NCBI GenBank assembly: GCA_019009955.1
Contig: CM032231.1
Location: 111,558,001 to 111,622,000 of the forward strand
DNA from: Riptortus pedestris
Lineage: Eukaryota > Arthropoda > Insecta > Hemiptera > Alydidae
Reading direction: 5' to 3'
DNA length: 64,000 bases
Position 1 is the stretch's first letter; each line of letters opens with the position of its first letter. Below are positions 21,738-33,216 of the stretch, piece after piece. The translations under genes were made by a program, and so were the position numbers. The notes under the pieces are model-generated. The model was not told the origin of the DNA, did no database searches, and saw nothing but the letters and a program-made list of their open reading frames with translations.

Positions 21738-22584
21738 CATAGCCCCTCACGCAGGGGCTGCGTAAACTAAGCAGATTTCCCACGAAAAGTTTTACAATAG
21801 AGAAATCTGCATACCGGTATCATTTACCGCCGTGAATAAATATAAACGGTAATGAGAAAAAATTCAATTAATTTTAATAAGCTCCCAACGGAAAGCTCCT
21901 GAGTTGTAAACAAACAGGTTCGCCAACCACTCAAAGCTGAACAGATAGATAGACATATTCTTCGCCGGAAAGAAAAACAATTACTGAAATATATCTGAAT
22001 ATAATATATTAATTTTATTGAATCCTTTTTATTATTTCTAGTATTGTAAACAACAATAACGATCGCTACAGCATTCACAGACAAATGTATGTATATAAAA
22101 TGTCTCTTGAAAACAATATTAGGTATTTAAGCTTCAAATGATGTGGTTTATTACATAACCGAGTATTGTTCATGTAACATGAGCAGAAGTAGGGGTTTAC
22201 TGAGGGCTGAAAATTGAAAAATGCAAATAACTCGGTTAATATTCAAGATAGGGAATAAATGTATATAACAATATTTACAATACATTTACTTTGCTATAAG
22301 ATTGAGTCTATACATGTCTTCGATCCGACGTATAGTAACGAAGATATTTCGAAATTCTCCCCGTCTATACTCCCCCTCCCCCTCTTCCGATTTCAGCCGT
22401 TAACGAACTTGATCTTTCTTTTTTCATAAAATGACTAAATATCGAGTTTGGTAACGATTAAACAAGAATTGTGACCGCTAGAGCGGTGACAAACAAATGG
22501 ATGGACTTTTGAAGACAAATTTCGAATATCGCGCCATGAGTACAACCTCAATAGCTCATTTCCCTTGAGGGAAATCTGCTAAAA
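21738..22584 (-). mobile_element. HINE-like repeat, long module, microsatellite lost
   Basis: Minus-strand copy with CCCCTCACGCAGGGGCTGCG at the left and CATTTCCCTTGAGGGAAATC, TGCTAAAA at the right. Module C is well kept (GTGAATAAATATAAACGG, CTGAACAGATAGATAG). GACAAACAAATG is followed directly by GATGGACTTTTGAAG, so the (TA)n and ~45 bp of the head are deleted. The interior also lacks part of module C before CTGAGGGCTGAAAATTG. Confidence 0.88.
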
Positions 22585-22625
22585 TGGAGAACTAGAAAAC
22601 GGTGTCTGATCAGCACAGTGGCCAC

Positions 22626-22672
22626 CACGTGAGAAATCTGGTTAGCTTATGCAGCCTCTGTGTAACTTACGC
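22626..22672 (+). mobile_element. HINE-like 3' tip
   Basis: CACGTGAGAAATCTGGTTAG, then GCAGCCTCTGTGTAACTTA: a diverged copy of the subterminal repeat and hairpin end only. Confidence 0.5.
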
Positions 22673-23476
22673 ATTTAAGAGTTAAAGACTTGGATTCTTT
22701 TCTTTTTTTCTTGTTTTATTTTTTTTTTGGATTCCACTGAAGATGCCTTTTCTGCAGATAGGCCTATGTAATCCAGTGATACACACAAAGGGTCCGGAAG
22801 ATAGGGCACAAGCCAGGTAGCGACCGGCAGCTGAACACTAGTCTCATTGGACAAATTTATGGCCATTTAGGGTTCCTAGGCCACCAATGGGCATTAGTTT
22901 TTTTTTAAGCCCTACGTCCCCTTTTTCACAAACCGTGGACGATTTTGCACTGAAGAGGAGCAAAAAACTCCCCATTCATGTCAACACTTCTATTCAATAA
23001 TTGCCGAATTTACGGCGGTATTATACCTCGGATTTTATTTATTCGTGTGAATGATGTGGGATTCGTTCGGAATATTTTATCAATTATTTAACTATTGCTA
23101 GGCACAATTTTTCAAAAAGATATATTAATGGGAAATAATAAAATCAAATAATAACTGTAATTAGCTAATTAAATTGGATCTGTGATGAGGTACCAAATTA
23201 CAAGGTAAATCTATAATGAATGCATCCTTCAAAAAATTATTTTTATTTTTTGTTGACTTTATATATATAATTTTATTAAGAATATTACAGTCTGCATTTA
23301 AATGCATTTGGTAATGTGTAATATGTACAATACAATAGTCCTTCCTACCCTCTTGAGAGAAGCTCCACACCTATTCACCACAATGAGAGGAGCAGCCTCT
23401 CCCTGCCTGGCAAGGAAGTCGAGAGCTAACGAGGAATAGCACTTGATAAGAAAATAGCCACTGCTATCACTTCACT
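22673..23476. other. unassigned; probable LINE 3' flank
   Basis: Lies 3' of the minus-strand jockey-like frame that stops at 23477. Part of it, perhaps to about 23160, may be that element's 3' untranslated region, but no poly(A) or other tail is obvious. No gene recognised. Confidence 0.35.
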
Positions 23477-24790
23477 TTACACTGCTGTAGGAGATCTCTG
23501 GGCCATTGTCTCTTGAGGGGAATATGGATGAGTGGTACTGGAAAGGGCTAGGACTTCTGGATTAGGATGATTGGATAGCCTCCTGTGGAATTTTCTGAAT
23601 CTCAAGGGAATTAGGTCCTTTACAAATGGAATATTAAGATCTTTATGGAGGGTGTGGTTTGTAATGTAATGGTGCGCAGGACTTGGATTGGAAAGTCTGG
23701 AAGCGTCTGATGTTCGAAGGTTTTGCTGTACCCACACTTCTATTGCATATTTCCATATTGGCTTTAGTAGTAGCTTATACACTCAACCGCAAAAAAACCG
23801 GACACTTAGATTTAGTCTTATAATTTTGTTAAATACTTAATGTATATGTATATTAATCGTTTTAATTAAAATAATTGGTTAATCTATAGGTTATTTAAAC
23901 AAAATCTGCCAAAAGTGAATAATTTTTATTGATTATTTACACAAAAATACAAAATAAAATAAAAAGAAAAAAGATAAATTAACACATTTAAAAAAAAAAA
24001 AAATTTTTCTTCATTTTTATTACAGTTAATGGTAGACTTCGCTACCCCAAGCGTTTCGGCAATGTAACGTAAGCTCCGGCCTTCCATCTAAGTTTGAAAG
24101 ACCCATTATTCTGGACCGAAATAAAAATAAAACATTAATTAAAGAAAATGTTTGGTTAATAATTAAAGATGTTTAAATGTGCGAAAAACTACTTACAGTT
24201 TAGAATAGATCAACTTCACGACAAATAAATCTAATATGAGTTTTATCTAATTGTTTAGTAATCCTGAAGGGATTAGTTCAATGGACTTAGTCTCTAAATT
24301 CTCTGTAATAACTAGAATACCCACATAAAGAAAATTGCTGAAAATTAGCTTTTAATACGACAGAAATGAAGTGTCCGGTTTTTTTTTGCGGTTGAGTGTA
24401 TATTGTTAGTTTGTTTTCGGTAGACAAGTGATATATTCTATTTAGCAGTCCTTAAAGTTGTCCGAATCGTCTGTTAAGTTTCTGCCTTTTAATTATTGTG
24501 TGGGATTTCTAAGTAATTCTGGTGTCCAAATGTAGTCCAAGGTAGCGTACACAATCGGCTGGTTGTAAAGGAATATTGTTGAAACGAACAGGAGGACAGG
24601 AACTTCACCGGAGGGAAACAGCGGTGTGGTTAGATTTGCTTTCGTTGATATTTATGCGCCAAGCATTGCACCATTTTTCGATGTCGGCTAAATGGAATTG
24701 GAGATTCTTCGAAGCAGTAATAGGATCGGGATCGGATGAAAGGATTGTTGTGTCATCTGCATAGCTAGGAGAGTTGGTGGTAGGCAGACT
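23477..24790 (-). mobile_element. jockey-like LINE reverse transcriptase remnant, split by a Tc1-like element
   Basis: Minus-strand frame from about 24790 contains the reverse transcriptase catalytic motif SYADDT (YADD at 24752-24763), then WCNAWRININESKS and VRYLGLHLDTRIT, which are typical jockey-clade palm/thumb sequence. The same frame resumes at 23777 with LLLKPIWKYAIEVW and ends HRRLSNHPNPEVLAL at 23477. Three in-frame stops lie near 24605, 24512 and 24446. A 619-bp Tc1-like element (23780-24398) interrupts it; ignoring that insert and one TA, the frame continues without a shift. 5'-truncated; dead. Confidence 0.92.
23780..24398 (-). mobile_element. Tc1/mariner-type element with transposase HTH remnant
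   Basis: Bounded by inverted repeats of about 29 bp: CACTCAACCGCAAAAAAACC then GGACACTT at the left, and the complement at the right (AAGTGTCCGG...GCGGTTGAGTG). TA is present on both sides (23778-23779, 24399-24400), the target duplication of Tc1/mariner elements. On the minus strand near 24088-24011 it encodes GRSLRYIAETLGVAKSTI, an excellent match to the N-terminal helix-turn-helix of Tc1-type transposases. The catalytic DDE domain is absent, so it is an internally deleted derivative. Inserted in the jockey-like LINE. Confidence 0.93.
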
Positions 24791-25513
24791 TTAGGATAAG
24801 TTTAAAAAAGTGCATATCTGTTTCGAAAGAAGACTCAGTAACAAATCTCAAACAAAATTAGCTATTATATCCGATTGCCTTTGGCCACTTAAAGTGGTCC
24901 GAGCAGATAGAACTTGGATCGGAAATTTTTCTTTTAATGGCATAAGACTTAATTAAATAGTCATTCAGCGTGGAATTTAAAGTGTTAAAAATTAGATTAG
25001 CGTGGACACTTTCTAAAAATAATAATAACCAGATGCTTCATTTATTCCATTGGAAACGTAAGTTAATTACTCGAATAAATGAGATATCGAGGCTATCTAA
25101 AACACATTTCTCTCTTTACTATCCCAGTAAAATACGATAAGAAATCGTTTTAGTGCCGAGGCGGCAGTCAGACTCTCAAACGAGTTTATTATTAAATTAA
25201 AAGCGAGGGCAAATATTTTATATATCCTGTTATTTGAAATTGCTCCCCATCATGTATTGAGAATCATTTTATATAGTTCTAAATAAAAGCATTTGTTCAA
25301 GTACATCCCTGCCAGGCGAACAAAGTTATAGTAAATTGACCATGTATTAGATTTTTAAGAATAGCAACTTGACTCATTAACGATTTTTTGTCTTTCATAA
25401 AGTTCCTGGCCATCTATTTGTCGAAATGATTACTTATTCATAAATAACGGAGATAATAATACATATAAGGTAATTTCGCATAATTAAAATCAAAACTTGG
25501 TGATTATTGACCT

Positions 25514-25517
<4 letters not shown>
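24791..25517. other. unassigned AT-rich sequence
   Basis: No recognisable gene or repeat between two LINE remnants. Confidence 0.4.
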
Positions 25518-25555
<38 letters not shown>

Positions 25556-26431
25556 TTCCTTCATGAAGTAACCCTACAGGAAGGGAGTTTATTAGCAACA
25601 CACCCCGTACAAGAATTTTTTACATAACGTGTGCTTGTTACATAACATTTTTTTAACAATGAATACAATAAAATATTTGTAAAATAAAATTATTTACAAC
25701 AGAAAGAAAAGAAGAACAAAAACAAATTTAGGTTTCAATGATGAATAAATAATTAATTTAACTGTATTTCAGTTTTAAATAATTCAGGAAGTAATAAATT
25801 TCTTCAGCAAATTGTTTTAATTGTTTATGGTTTTCATAAAATAAATGTTTTTCCTCAACAGGCCAATTACCTTGTCGGCTTTTTAATTGGGTTTTAAAGT
25901 CTTCTCTTTGGTCCGTTAGTAGTCTGCAGTCATAGAGCAAGAGTCTGTATGTTCAATAGTAAAGTCACAGTAACAGTTTGGTTGACCTGTTAGACCAAAC
26001 CGATTAAAATAAGAGTTTTTTTTTCCCCCGTTTCCTGTTAATAATTGTGTCAAGTAATAGTCTGTTGATGTTAATTTTTGTCCTAAATACTCTTTAATGT
26101 CTGGAATGAATAGTTTCAGATGTTGTCCTCGTAGTGGTTTACCATTGTTGGTTGTTGGTTGCCGTTTGTTAATTGAGTCAGTAAGTAATTGTGTTTTTAA
26201 GTGTGATTTTTTTGTAGCATACTGGAATTTTGGTATCTTTTGAGGCAGATAAATCAGCGAGATCGTTTCCCAAAATTCCAGAATGCCCTTTAATCCACCA
26301 AAAGTGTATGTGTATATCATTTTGTTCAAGTCTTGTAAGTAAATGTCTGATTTATTCTGTCAAAGGGTTATGAATTGTATAATTTTGAAGTGGTTGTAAT
26401 GAGTTGTGGCTATCATTGTAAATGTTGATAT
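25518..26431 (-). mobile_element. LINE RNase H and C-terminal remnant with (TA)n tail
   Basis: Read on the minus strand from 26431: IYNDSHNSLQPLQN (RNase H segment with the D of family pattern YTDS), one stop, then HFWWIKGHSGILGNDLADLS near 26310-26250, the RNase H H/GN.AD motif. After frameshifts, YYLTQLLTGNGGKKNSYFNR and CYCDFTIEHTDS give the C-terminal Cys motif typical of R1/I-group LINEs. The last frame stops at 25758. An A/T-rich 3' untranslated part follows, ending AATAAATATATATA in a (TA)n at 25518-25551, plausibly the element's tail. The 5' side is cut near a HINE-like insertion at 26461. Confidence 0.88.
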
Positions 26432-26460
26432 ATAAGTATATATGTAGTTTTGAACGGACG

Positions 26461-27087
26461 TTTTTAGCAAATTTCCCTTAAGGGAAATCAGATTTTGAGA
26501 TCGTACTCATGACGCGAGTTTCGAAAAATTTCTTCAAATGTCTATCGATCCTACCCAGGAGCAGACGAAAACAAGGTCCGTTCAAAATTATATGTATGTA
26601 TATATATATATATATATTTGTCTGTTATATATAATTTTTGTTTGATCGTTACCAAACTCGAAATTTAATCGTTTTATGTAAAAAGGAAGATCAAGTTCGT
26701 TAATGGCTGAAATAGGACCAGTGGGAGGGGGGGGGTTTAGAGGGGGGGATTTTTGAAAATTCGAAATATCTCCGTTATTATGCGTCGGATCGAATAATTG
26801 TATAGAATCAATCTTATTGCAAATATTGTTCTATACATTTATTCTGTATTTTGAATATTAACCGAGATATTTGCATTTGTATTCTGTGTGTGGTCGGCAG
26901 GAGTCGGCTATGTTCGGGACTTTCGGCCGAGAGCTATGGCGACCGTTTCCGTAACTGTTTGTCTCTCGTGAATAGGTTTAGAGATCCCTTACTACTACAG
27001 TTGTTATTGGGCAGATTTATCTACCGTAAAACTTCAAGTGGGAAATCTGCATAGTTTACGCAGCCCCTGCGTGACAGACTTTTTTTT
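26461..27087 (+). mobile_element. HINE-like repeat, complete
   Basis: TTTTTAGCAAATTTCCCTTA at 26461, palindrome intact, short (TA)n about 26591-26617, body with G-run, 3' module A/B mosaic (CGGCTATGTTCGGGAC, CTCTCGTGAATAGGTTTAG), CAAGTGGGAAATCTGCATAG, ACGCAGCCCCTGCGT, GACAGACTTTT. A stray GTAGTTTTGAACGGACG just upstream (26444-26460) belongs to the head of another copy. Confidence 0.9.
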
Positions 27088-27094
27088 ACATTTC

Positions 27095-27264
27095 TAACGT
27101 AAAGCTTCATGTCGGCAGGTTATTGAAATTGACTGAAACATTTCTTATTTTCGTTTGTATTTATTCACGGTGGTGTTCTGTTAGCAGTGTGTAGTTTTAT
27201 CTATTACTAAACTTCACAAGGGAAATATGCTAAGTTTACGCAGCCCCTGCGTGACGGACTTTAA
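27095..27264 (+). mobile_element. HINE-like 3' fragment in tandem contact
   Basis: Starts 8 bp after the previous copy's end with long-module sequence (ATTGAAATTGACTGAAACAT, TTATTCACGGTGGTGTTCTG) and finishes with CAAGGGAAATATGCTAAG, ACGCAGCCCCTGCGT, GACGGACTTT. Head and body are missing. Confidence 0.82.
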
Positions 27265-27907
27265 TCATCGCCTGAGTAGGAACGAAGGCAATTTGATCAG
27301 CTTGAATAAGGATATATAGGTTCCCAAATGCCAAAATTTCGGATAGTTAGTAGTATAAGCGAATGTATATATTATACATTAAGTGCCTCGGCATTACTGG
27401 TAAACGCATCCGTGGCAATATTGGCAGAGATATAGCCATATTCACGGTGCATTTGCCCCCCTTTGGCACGGCCATTGTGTCTGGACGAAGGAGCTGAAGG
27501 GATTTCTGAAGAGTGGTCCATTAATTCTCAATATATCAGGTTATGGAGGGATACTTATAAACCCTCGCATTTATGGTCGATTGCCCTGCAGACAGGCCTA
27601 TTATTAATACACATTAGCTCCTGTATGGTGGGGCTTGTATGGCAGTCAGTCTGAGATATATGGTTGCCGACACCATTATGACCCCTTATGATCATCTGCA
27701 TCAGCTGCTATACGGACCTGTCATTTCGAGGCCTTTAATAATAGATTAGTACATTTTAATAAAAGAATGTGACGTACTCATAAAATAAAATAAAAAATAA
27801 TAATAAAAATGGCAATTCATCCGAATAATATAGGAAGGCCTATTTCATGACGCAGCATGAAGCATTTAAAGTGAAGGGGTTAAAAAAAAAGTTTCTGGAA
27901 GTAAAAA
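27265..27907. other. unassigned sequence
   Basis: 27420-27700 is somewhat GC-richer and open for 63 codons on the plus strand (27463-27654), without recognisable domains. No call made. Confidence 0.35.
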
Positions 27908-27967
27908 AAAATCGCGTCATGAGTACAACCTCAATAGCTGATTTCCATTAAGGGAAATTTGCTAAAA
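27908..27967 (-). mobile_element. HINE-like head tip
   Basis: ATCGCGTCATGAGTACAACC, CAATAGCTGATTTCCATTAA, GGGAAATTTGCTAAAAT: the outer ~60 bp of the head in minus orientation. Confidence 0.75.
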
Positions 27968-27979
27968 TGTTTTCTTGTA

Positions 27980-28034
27980 GTTACAGATTTCACTTAAGGG
28001 AAACCAGGTACTGACGTTGCACTGACGATTCCAT

Positions 28035-28093
<59 letters not shown>

Positions 28094-28209
28094 CTAGCGA
28101 CCGCAATTTTAGCAGATTTCACAGACTACGAAACATTAGAAATAAAGTATACATGGGATCGGTAGTGTCATACCAAGACGTGGGAAATCTGCTTTGGTTT
28201 CGCAGGTAC
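27980..28209 (+). mobile_element. HINE-like variant with alternative terminal hairpin
   Basis: A head-like CAGATTTCACTTAAGGGAAA leads into (TA)n (28038-28086) and GCGACCGCAA, then TTTTAGCAGATTTCACAGAC at 28107. The end reads GACGTGGGAAATCTGCTTTG, GTTTCGCAGGTACTGCG, CCAAGGATTT. The stem CGCAG/CTGCG is kept, but loop and last bases (CCAAGGATTT in place of TGACGGACTT) differ from the main form. The 28107-28209 part may be a separate ~100-bp element of this second type. Confidence 0.7.
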
Positions 28210-28830
28210 TGCGCCAAGGATTTCCCCTAAGGGAAATCAGCTATTGAGGTCGTGCTCATGACGCGATTTTCGATTTTTTTCTTCAAATGTCCATTGATCC
28301 TACCCAGGAGATGACGAAAATGAGGTCCGTTCAAAACTGTATATATATATACATTTGTCTGTTACCGCTCTAGCGGTCGCAATTTTTGTTTTATCGTTAC
28401 CAAACTTGATATATAATCGTTTTATACAAAACGAAAGATCAAGTTCGTTAACGGCTAAAATCGGGCATGGGGAAGGAGGTTAGAGGGGGAGAATTTTGAA
28501 AATTCTTAATATTTTTCATAATTCTTTATTATGCGTCGGATCGAAAACGTTTATAGAACCAATCTTATTGCAAATGTAATGTTCTTTAAATGTTGTTATG
28601 TACATATTTTCACTGTCTTGATTATTAACTGAGATATTTGCATTTTTTGGTTTTCGGTCTTCAGTAAAGCTCCACTCCTACTCATCTCATATTAACAATA
28701 TTTTTTTATTTGAAACTTAAATTCCAAATATTGTTCTCATTGAACATTTAAGTTTTGAGATAAATGCAAATACGTGGTGCACTTCGGAAATCTGCTTAGT
28801 TAACGCAGCCCCTGCGTGACGGACTTTTTT
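28210..28830 (+). mobile_element. HINE-like repeat abutting the variant end
   Basis: Begins CCCCTAAGGGAAATCAGC directly after the CCAAGGATTT of the preceding variant; its own TTTTAGCAG start is missing or shared. Very short (TA)n (28339-28350), standard body, module C interior (GTAAAGCTCCACTCCTACTC), then TTCGGAAATCTGCTTAG, ACGCAGCCCCTGCGT and GACGGACTTTT. Confidence 0.88.
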
Positions 28831-28870
28831 ATTTTGATCGTTATCATATTCGGAAATAGAGGGTTTAAAG

Positions 28871-29430
28871 CATATGTGGGCAACAACCGGCCCTCTGCAA
28901 GATTTGATCCGGCCAGCGAGATATTTCGAAAAAACAATTGAACAAAAATATGGAGTAAGTAGGTCCAGAAGATAAAGATGAGGAGAGATTTGTGCGTTTG
29001 ACAGTACTTATAATAACAGTTCTTTTCAGTGGGAAAAGTTAATAAATCAAAACATCGTACAAGGCTGACTGACGATAATTCGGAAAATTCTTTACGTCTT
29101 TGTATCAGTGGAATTGATGCAATGGATTAGGTTCCCAAATTCAAGCTCAAGTGTCTCATTGATTTTCGTGTAGCTATTTATTTAACTTTCGTTGTTTGTT
29201 ATAATTCCAAATTTTACGATTTAATTATAATGTTGCACCTGTTTTTTTCATTTCATTTTATTATTTTAATAAATTGTTTTATAATTACATTGTCGTATAA
29301 TTACATGCCTGATGTATATCTTTAAAAATTATGAACACTACTTTAAAATGCACTACTTTTAAAAGCGGCCCGCGAACGTATTTGCACACTAAAGTTTGGT
29401 CCGCGACATGTCAAAGGTTGCCCATACCTG
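28871..29430 (+). mobile_element. hAT transposon remnant with transposase C-terminus
   Basis: Imperfect inverted ends CATATGTGGGCAAC and GTTGCCCATACCTG are flanked by an 8-bp duplication with one mismatch (GTTTAAAG at 28863-28870, GTTTGAAG at 29431-29438), as hAT elements produce. Frame 29044-29130 reads KSKHRTRLTDDNSENSLRLC and stops at TAG. It resembles the C-terminal dimerisation part of ZBED-type hAT transposases (family pattern SKYRxRLTDxxLxxxLRL). Catalytic and zinc-finger regions are deleted. Confidence 0.88.
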
Positions 29431-29439
29431 GTTTGAAGT

Positions 29440-30560
29440 GTGCGAAAGATTATGTCGAGAAATGACTTATTCCAAACTAAAATACCCGGTACTGTGTTCA
29501 ACAGATTTTTACTAGATGAAGTACATGCTAATACTTTGAGTGATGAGGTCACCAACTAAGTTTTTATTGATCATATACCCGTCGGATTATTATTTGGAAA
29601 TAGAGAGCATGTGGCAGTATAAGATCAGAAGTGGAACAACCAGCACGTAGGGCACCAGGGCCATTGTTCACGCAGCCCCTGAGTGACGGACTGTTTTATT
29701 TGGTTAGACACTTTTCTTTGTTACTCGTGTAAGTAATAAAATAAAAATAGTCAACATTTGTAAGTATACGACAAAGCTTAATTGTGACATATAGTTTCTT
29801 TAAGCTTGAAGTCCAGTAGGAAAGAATATGGTTTGATGCAAAAATAGATATTAATAAATTCACGATTAGAACTAGTTAATGATACATGTATATAAAACCA
29901 CAAACAAAGTCACAATACAAAAAACTGAGAAACTACATAGAAAAAAAATAGATTTTTATGGCCATTTATTTGAATTTATGACTATGTATTTAATTTTTAA
30001 ATGTTGTTATATATTGGCATTTATTATTCCTAAGTATTCATTTGGAGCCCCCTTTTTATTATTTTATTGTTATATGTTTCAGAATTTTATTTTCCTTCTG
30101 TGTATACTTATTGTTCAGTAGTTATGAAGCTTGTATGACTTTTTCATACCGTTTCGAGTTGATTGCGATTTAATACCAAACTGGAGAATTGCTTAGGCTA
30201 CTTGAAATTTTAAAAAATAAATAAGAAATGCCATGAAATGGAATTTAAACAAACCTCAGCGTAATAGTTTTATAAAATGATACCGTTCCCATTAGAGTAT
30301 CTGAAAACTTGAAAAATAACAATATAAATTCAGTTAAAACCTAACGCTATTTTTTTTAAATTTATTGTACAATTAAAAACCAGTTTCTGGTTACTCTGCA
30401 TACTTTCATCTGTAGTGTCTAGGTGGATAATAAAATATATTTGGGAAGTAATTCCCAATCTTATGAAATGAATGCTAAAATGTTTCATTTTAAACTAACT
30501 AAGCATAGTTCCGAAGTGCTGATATAACATTTATAGAACATTAAATTTACTCGATTTAAT
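29440..30560. other. unassigned, one HINE tip inside
   Basis: AT-rich. Only CACGCAGCCCCTGAGTGACG, GACTGTTTTA at 29668-29695 is recognised, a bare HINE-like 3' tip. An 80-codon frame at 29879-30121 is rich in aromatic and hydrophobic residues but its AT bias alone can explain this. Confidence 0.4.
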
Positions 30561-30680
30561 CGGTCCTACCCAGGAGATGACGAAAATGAAGTTGGTTATA
30601 AAAATATATATATATTTGACTGTTAAAGCTCAAGCGGTCGTAATTTTTGTTTGATCTCCGACAAACTCGATATATAACCT
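30561..30680 (+). mobile_element. HINE-like fragment (head end to body start)
   Basis: CGGTCCTACCCAGGAGATGA, CGAAAATGAAGTTGG, short (TA)n, TTTGACTGTTAAAGCTC, GCGGTCGTAATTTTTG. No termini. Confidence 0.75.
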
Positions 30681-32372
30681 GAAAAATGGAAGTAACAATC
30701 TGTAATTAGATTTAATAAATATATCAAGTGTTAGCCCCTGAAGGGGTGGCATGTAACGTTCGAAAGATGTAGGGCTGTATGAATAAAATTTGTGATGAAA
30801 AAAAAATGTTTTATATCGGTGACCCTTGCCAAGAATCTATGAAGTCACTTACGGAAGGAAATACTCTCAGTCCCGCCATTTTTATTGTTCCGGAACCCCT
30901 TTCAAAAGCCAGTGTCATAATAGTGAAGACCATATCTAATACTATGTCAATAGCTGCAACATATGTATATTCACACCTGTTGCATCATTAACTCAGTCTG
31001 GCACACTGCAAGCTGTCACTCTTATAATGTACAGATGTCTTTTCAATGGTCTCCACTAAACCCCCCTTTCAAGACTGGAGCAGAAGATACCGCAATAGAT
31101 GGATTGCGAAATGAATGCTTCAGACACGCACGTCTCTTCTGAGAGTCGCCCATTCAGTGATGACTTCATAATTCTTTCCGGGAGATTTAACAGCTAAATC
31201 GATGGAGGAGTCATCCCGCCGGAGAGGATATTTGTATAGATTAAGTCAGGCATGATGGGATGATCCTGCACAATAGATACTGACACCCCACACTATCAAA
31301 AGGTGATATGGGAAATGGAAACGTTAACATCTCTGTTATAGTTACCGGCTTCATTCTCAAAAATTATATTAACAAAACTAATATATATAAAAGGATTATC
31401 CTCAAGGGAAATCAGTTTTTATGTACATTTAAGATCAAATTCGTTAAAGGCTGAAATCGGACCAGTCAGTGCACACTGGAGCGATCCTTCAGCAATGTTG
31501 GACATTGGGGGGAAAAATAAAAGTTTTAATTTGGGAATTTGATTGTATTGTTAGTACCACATAAACCCTTTTCAATTGAGTGGATTGATTTTTAGCCATA
31601 TTTTTGCAAAGGTTTTTACATAATGCCTGGTCATAATTGCTATGTTAAAAAAAGCCTTGGCTTATTAAATTCGTCGTGAACTCTTATTTCATTTTATAAA
31701 TTATTGTTGCTTCCAGTACACATTAAGGGTATTATAACAAATCAAAAACTGGCACAAAAGGTTTTAAAAATTCCTCTAATTTTTTTATTTTTTTTTTACA
31801 TCGAGCTGAAAATAATTGTATTTAATTGAATTCGCAAATCGCTTGTATTTGCTTGAAAAAATACCACTTGGCATGCTTTTAGGAGTATATTGTCTTATTT
31901 ACAACATCGTCAGATCTTGCCTAAACTTGCCTATTCATTAAATATTTTACTTTTATTGTTAACACTTTCGGTGTGGAAGACGTATTATATCTCCCGCGGA
32001 CCTTATAAAAAACATTTGAAATTTTAGAAATGTCAGATACTCTTCCAGCTTACAAATTCTCATTATTAAATTAAATACATCGATTTTTTTTTTTTTATTT
32101 CTATTCTAGATATATTTTTGTTTACAATTTTAGTATTGCGTTTGTGAACTTCAATTTATTAAAAAAAAATTATAATACATATGTTGATATTATGTGTCTA
32201 CAAAACACAATTCTCTACTTAGTAAGCGATACATAATCTGTATGTACACATTTAAAATTCATCCTACCGTTATATCGCATCTGGCAAAATTGCTGATGAA
32301 GTAGTTCAATTGAGTATTGGATGTGCTTTAAAATGACACCAGAATCAATATTCTAGGACCAGTAGAAACGGA
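30681..32372. other. unassigned, one deleted HINE fragment inside
   Basis: At 31394-31470 TCCTCAAGGGAAATCAG joins directly to TTTTTATGTACATTTAAGAT and GGCTGAAATCGGACCAG, so head and body of a HINE-like copy are fused by deletion of the microsatellite region. The rest shows no recognised gene or repeat. Confidence 0.4.
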
Positions 32373-32711
32373 GATATTCATGAATGTCCGGCCGGCTATC
32401 ACTCGCTCCAGTGTGCGTCGGAGGGGGGGGGGGGGGGTAGAGTCTTATATTTTCGGCATCATTCGAAATATTTCCGTCAGTATACGTCGGACAGAAAAGG
32501 GGCTGCGTAAACTAATGAGATTTCCCATGTGCTGGTATAACGCAATTGTGATCTTATCTCACCACATATTTCCAAATTTATATGTAAAATAACGAAGGCA
32601 TGAGGGGAAGGGGTCAAAGAAGGCTGTAAACAAGAAAGCAAGAATAACTCTCTTAATACTTGATTTACGAACAAAATGTACAGAATAACAATTATAGATC
32701 ATCAATAGTTT
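32373..32711 (-). mobile_element. old HINE-like fragments
   Basis: A body scrap with G-run and GTATACGTCGGACAGAAAA (plus orientation, 32395-32497) is fused to GGGGCTGCGTAAACTAATGA, GATTTCCCATGTGC (minus-orientation 3' end, 32498-32535) and long-module-like sequence up to 32690. Boundaries are blurred. Confidence 0.55.
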
Positions 32712-32712
32712 T

Positions 32713-33144
32713 AAAAGTCCGTCACGCAGGGGCTGCGTAAACTAAGCAGATTTCCCACGTGAAGTTTTACAATAGAGAAATTTCACGAGAGCCTAGCAGT
32801 TAATGAAACGGCCGAACTACCTTTTGGCGGGAAAGGCACTTCGTCCGTTAGCATCCGATTTAATTTAAATGCAAATATCCCGGCTAATATTCAAGATAGA
32901 GAATGAATGTATATAACAAAATTTATAGTAAATTTAATTTGTAATAAGATTGATTATGTACAATTTTTCGATCAGACGAATAGTAACGGAGATATTTCGA
33001 AATATCTCCCCTCTAACCCCCCCCCCTCCCCTTGGTCCGATTTCAGCCGTTAACGAACTAGATCGTTCTTTTTACATAAAACGACTAAATATCGAGTTTG
33101 GAAACGATCAAACAAAAATTGCGACCGCTGGAGCGGTACCAGAC

Positions 33145-33216
<72 letters not shown>

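Noticed and set aside
25916..26329. 137-codon minus frame as an intact gene
   Set aside because: Only a mixture of frames; the RNase H motif sits in a different frame from its first part, so it is a decayed LINE, not a gene.
29343..29555. 70-codon minus-strand frame
   Set aside because: Crosses the right inverted end and target duplication of the hAT remnant, so it cannot be a native gene.
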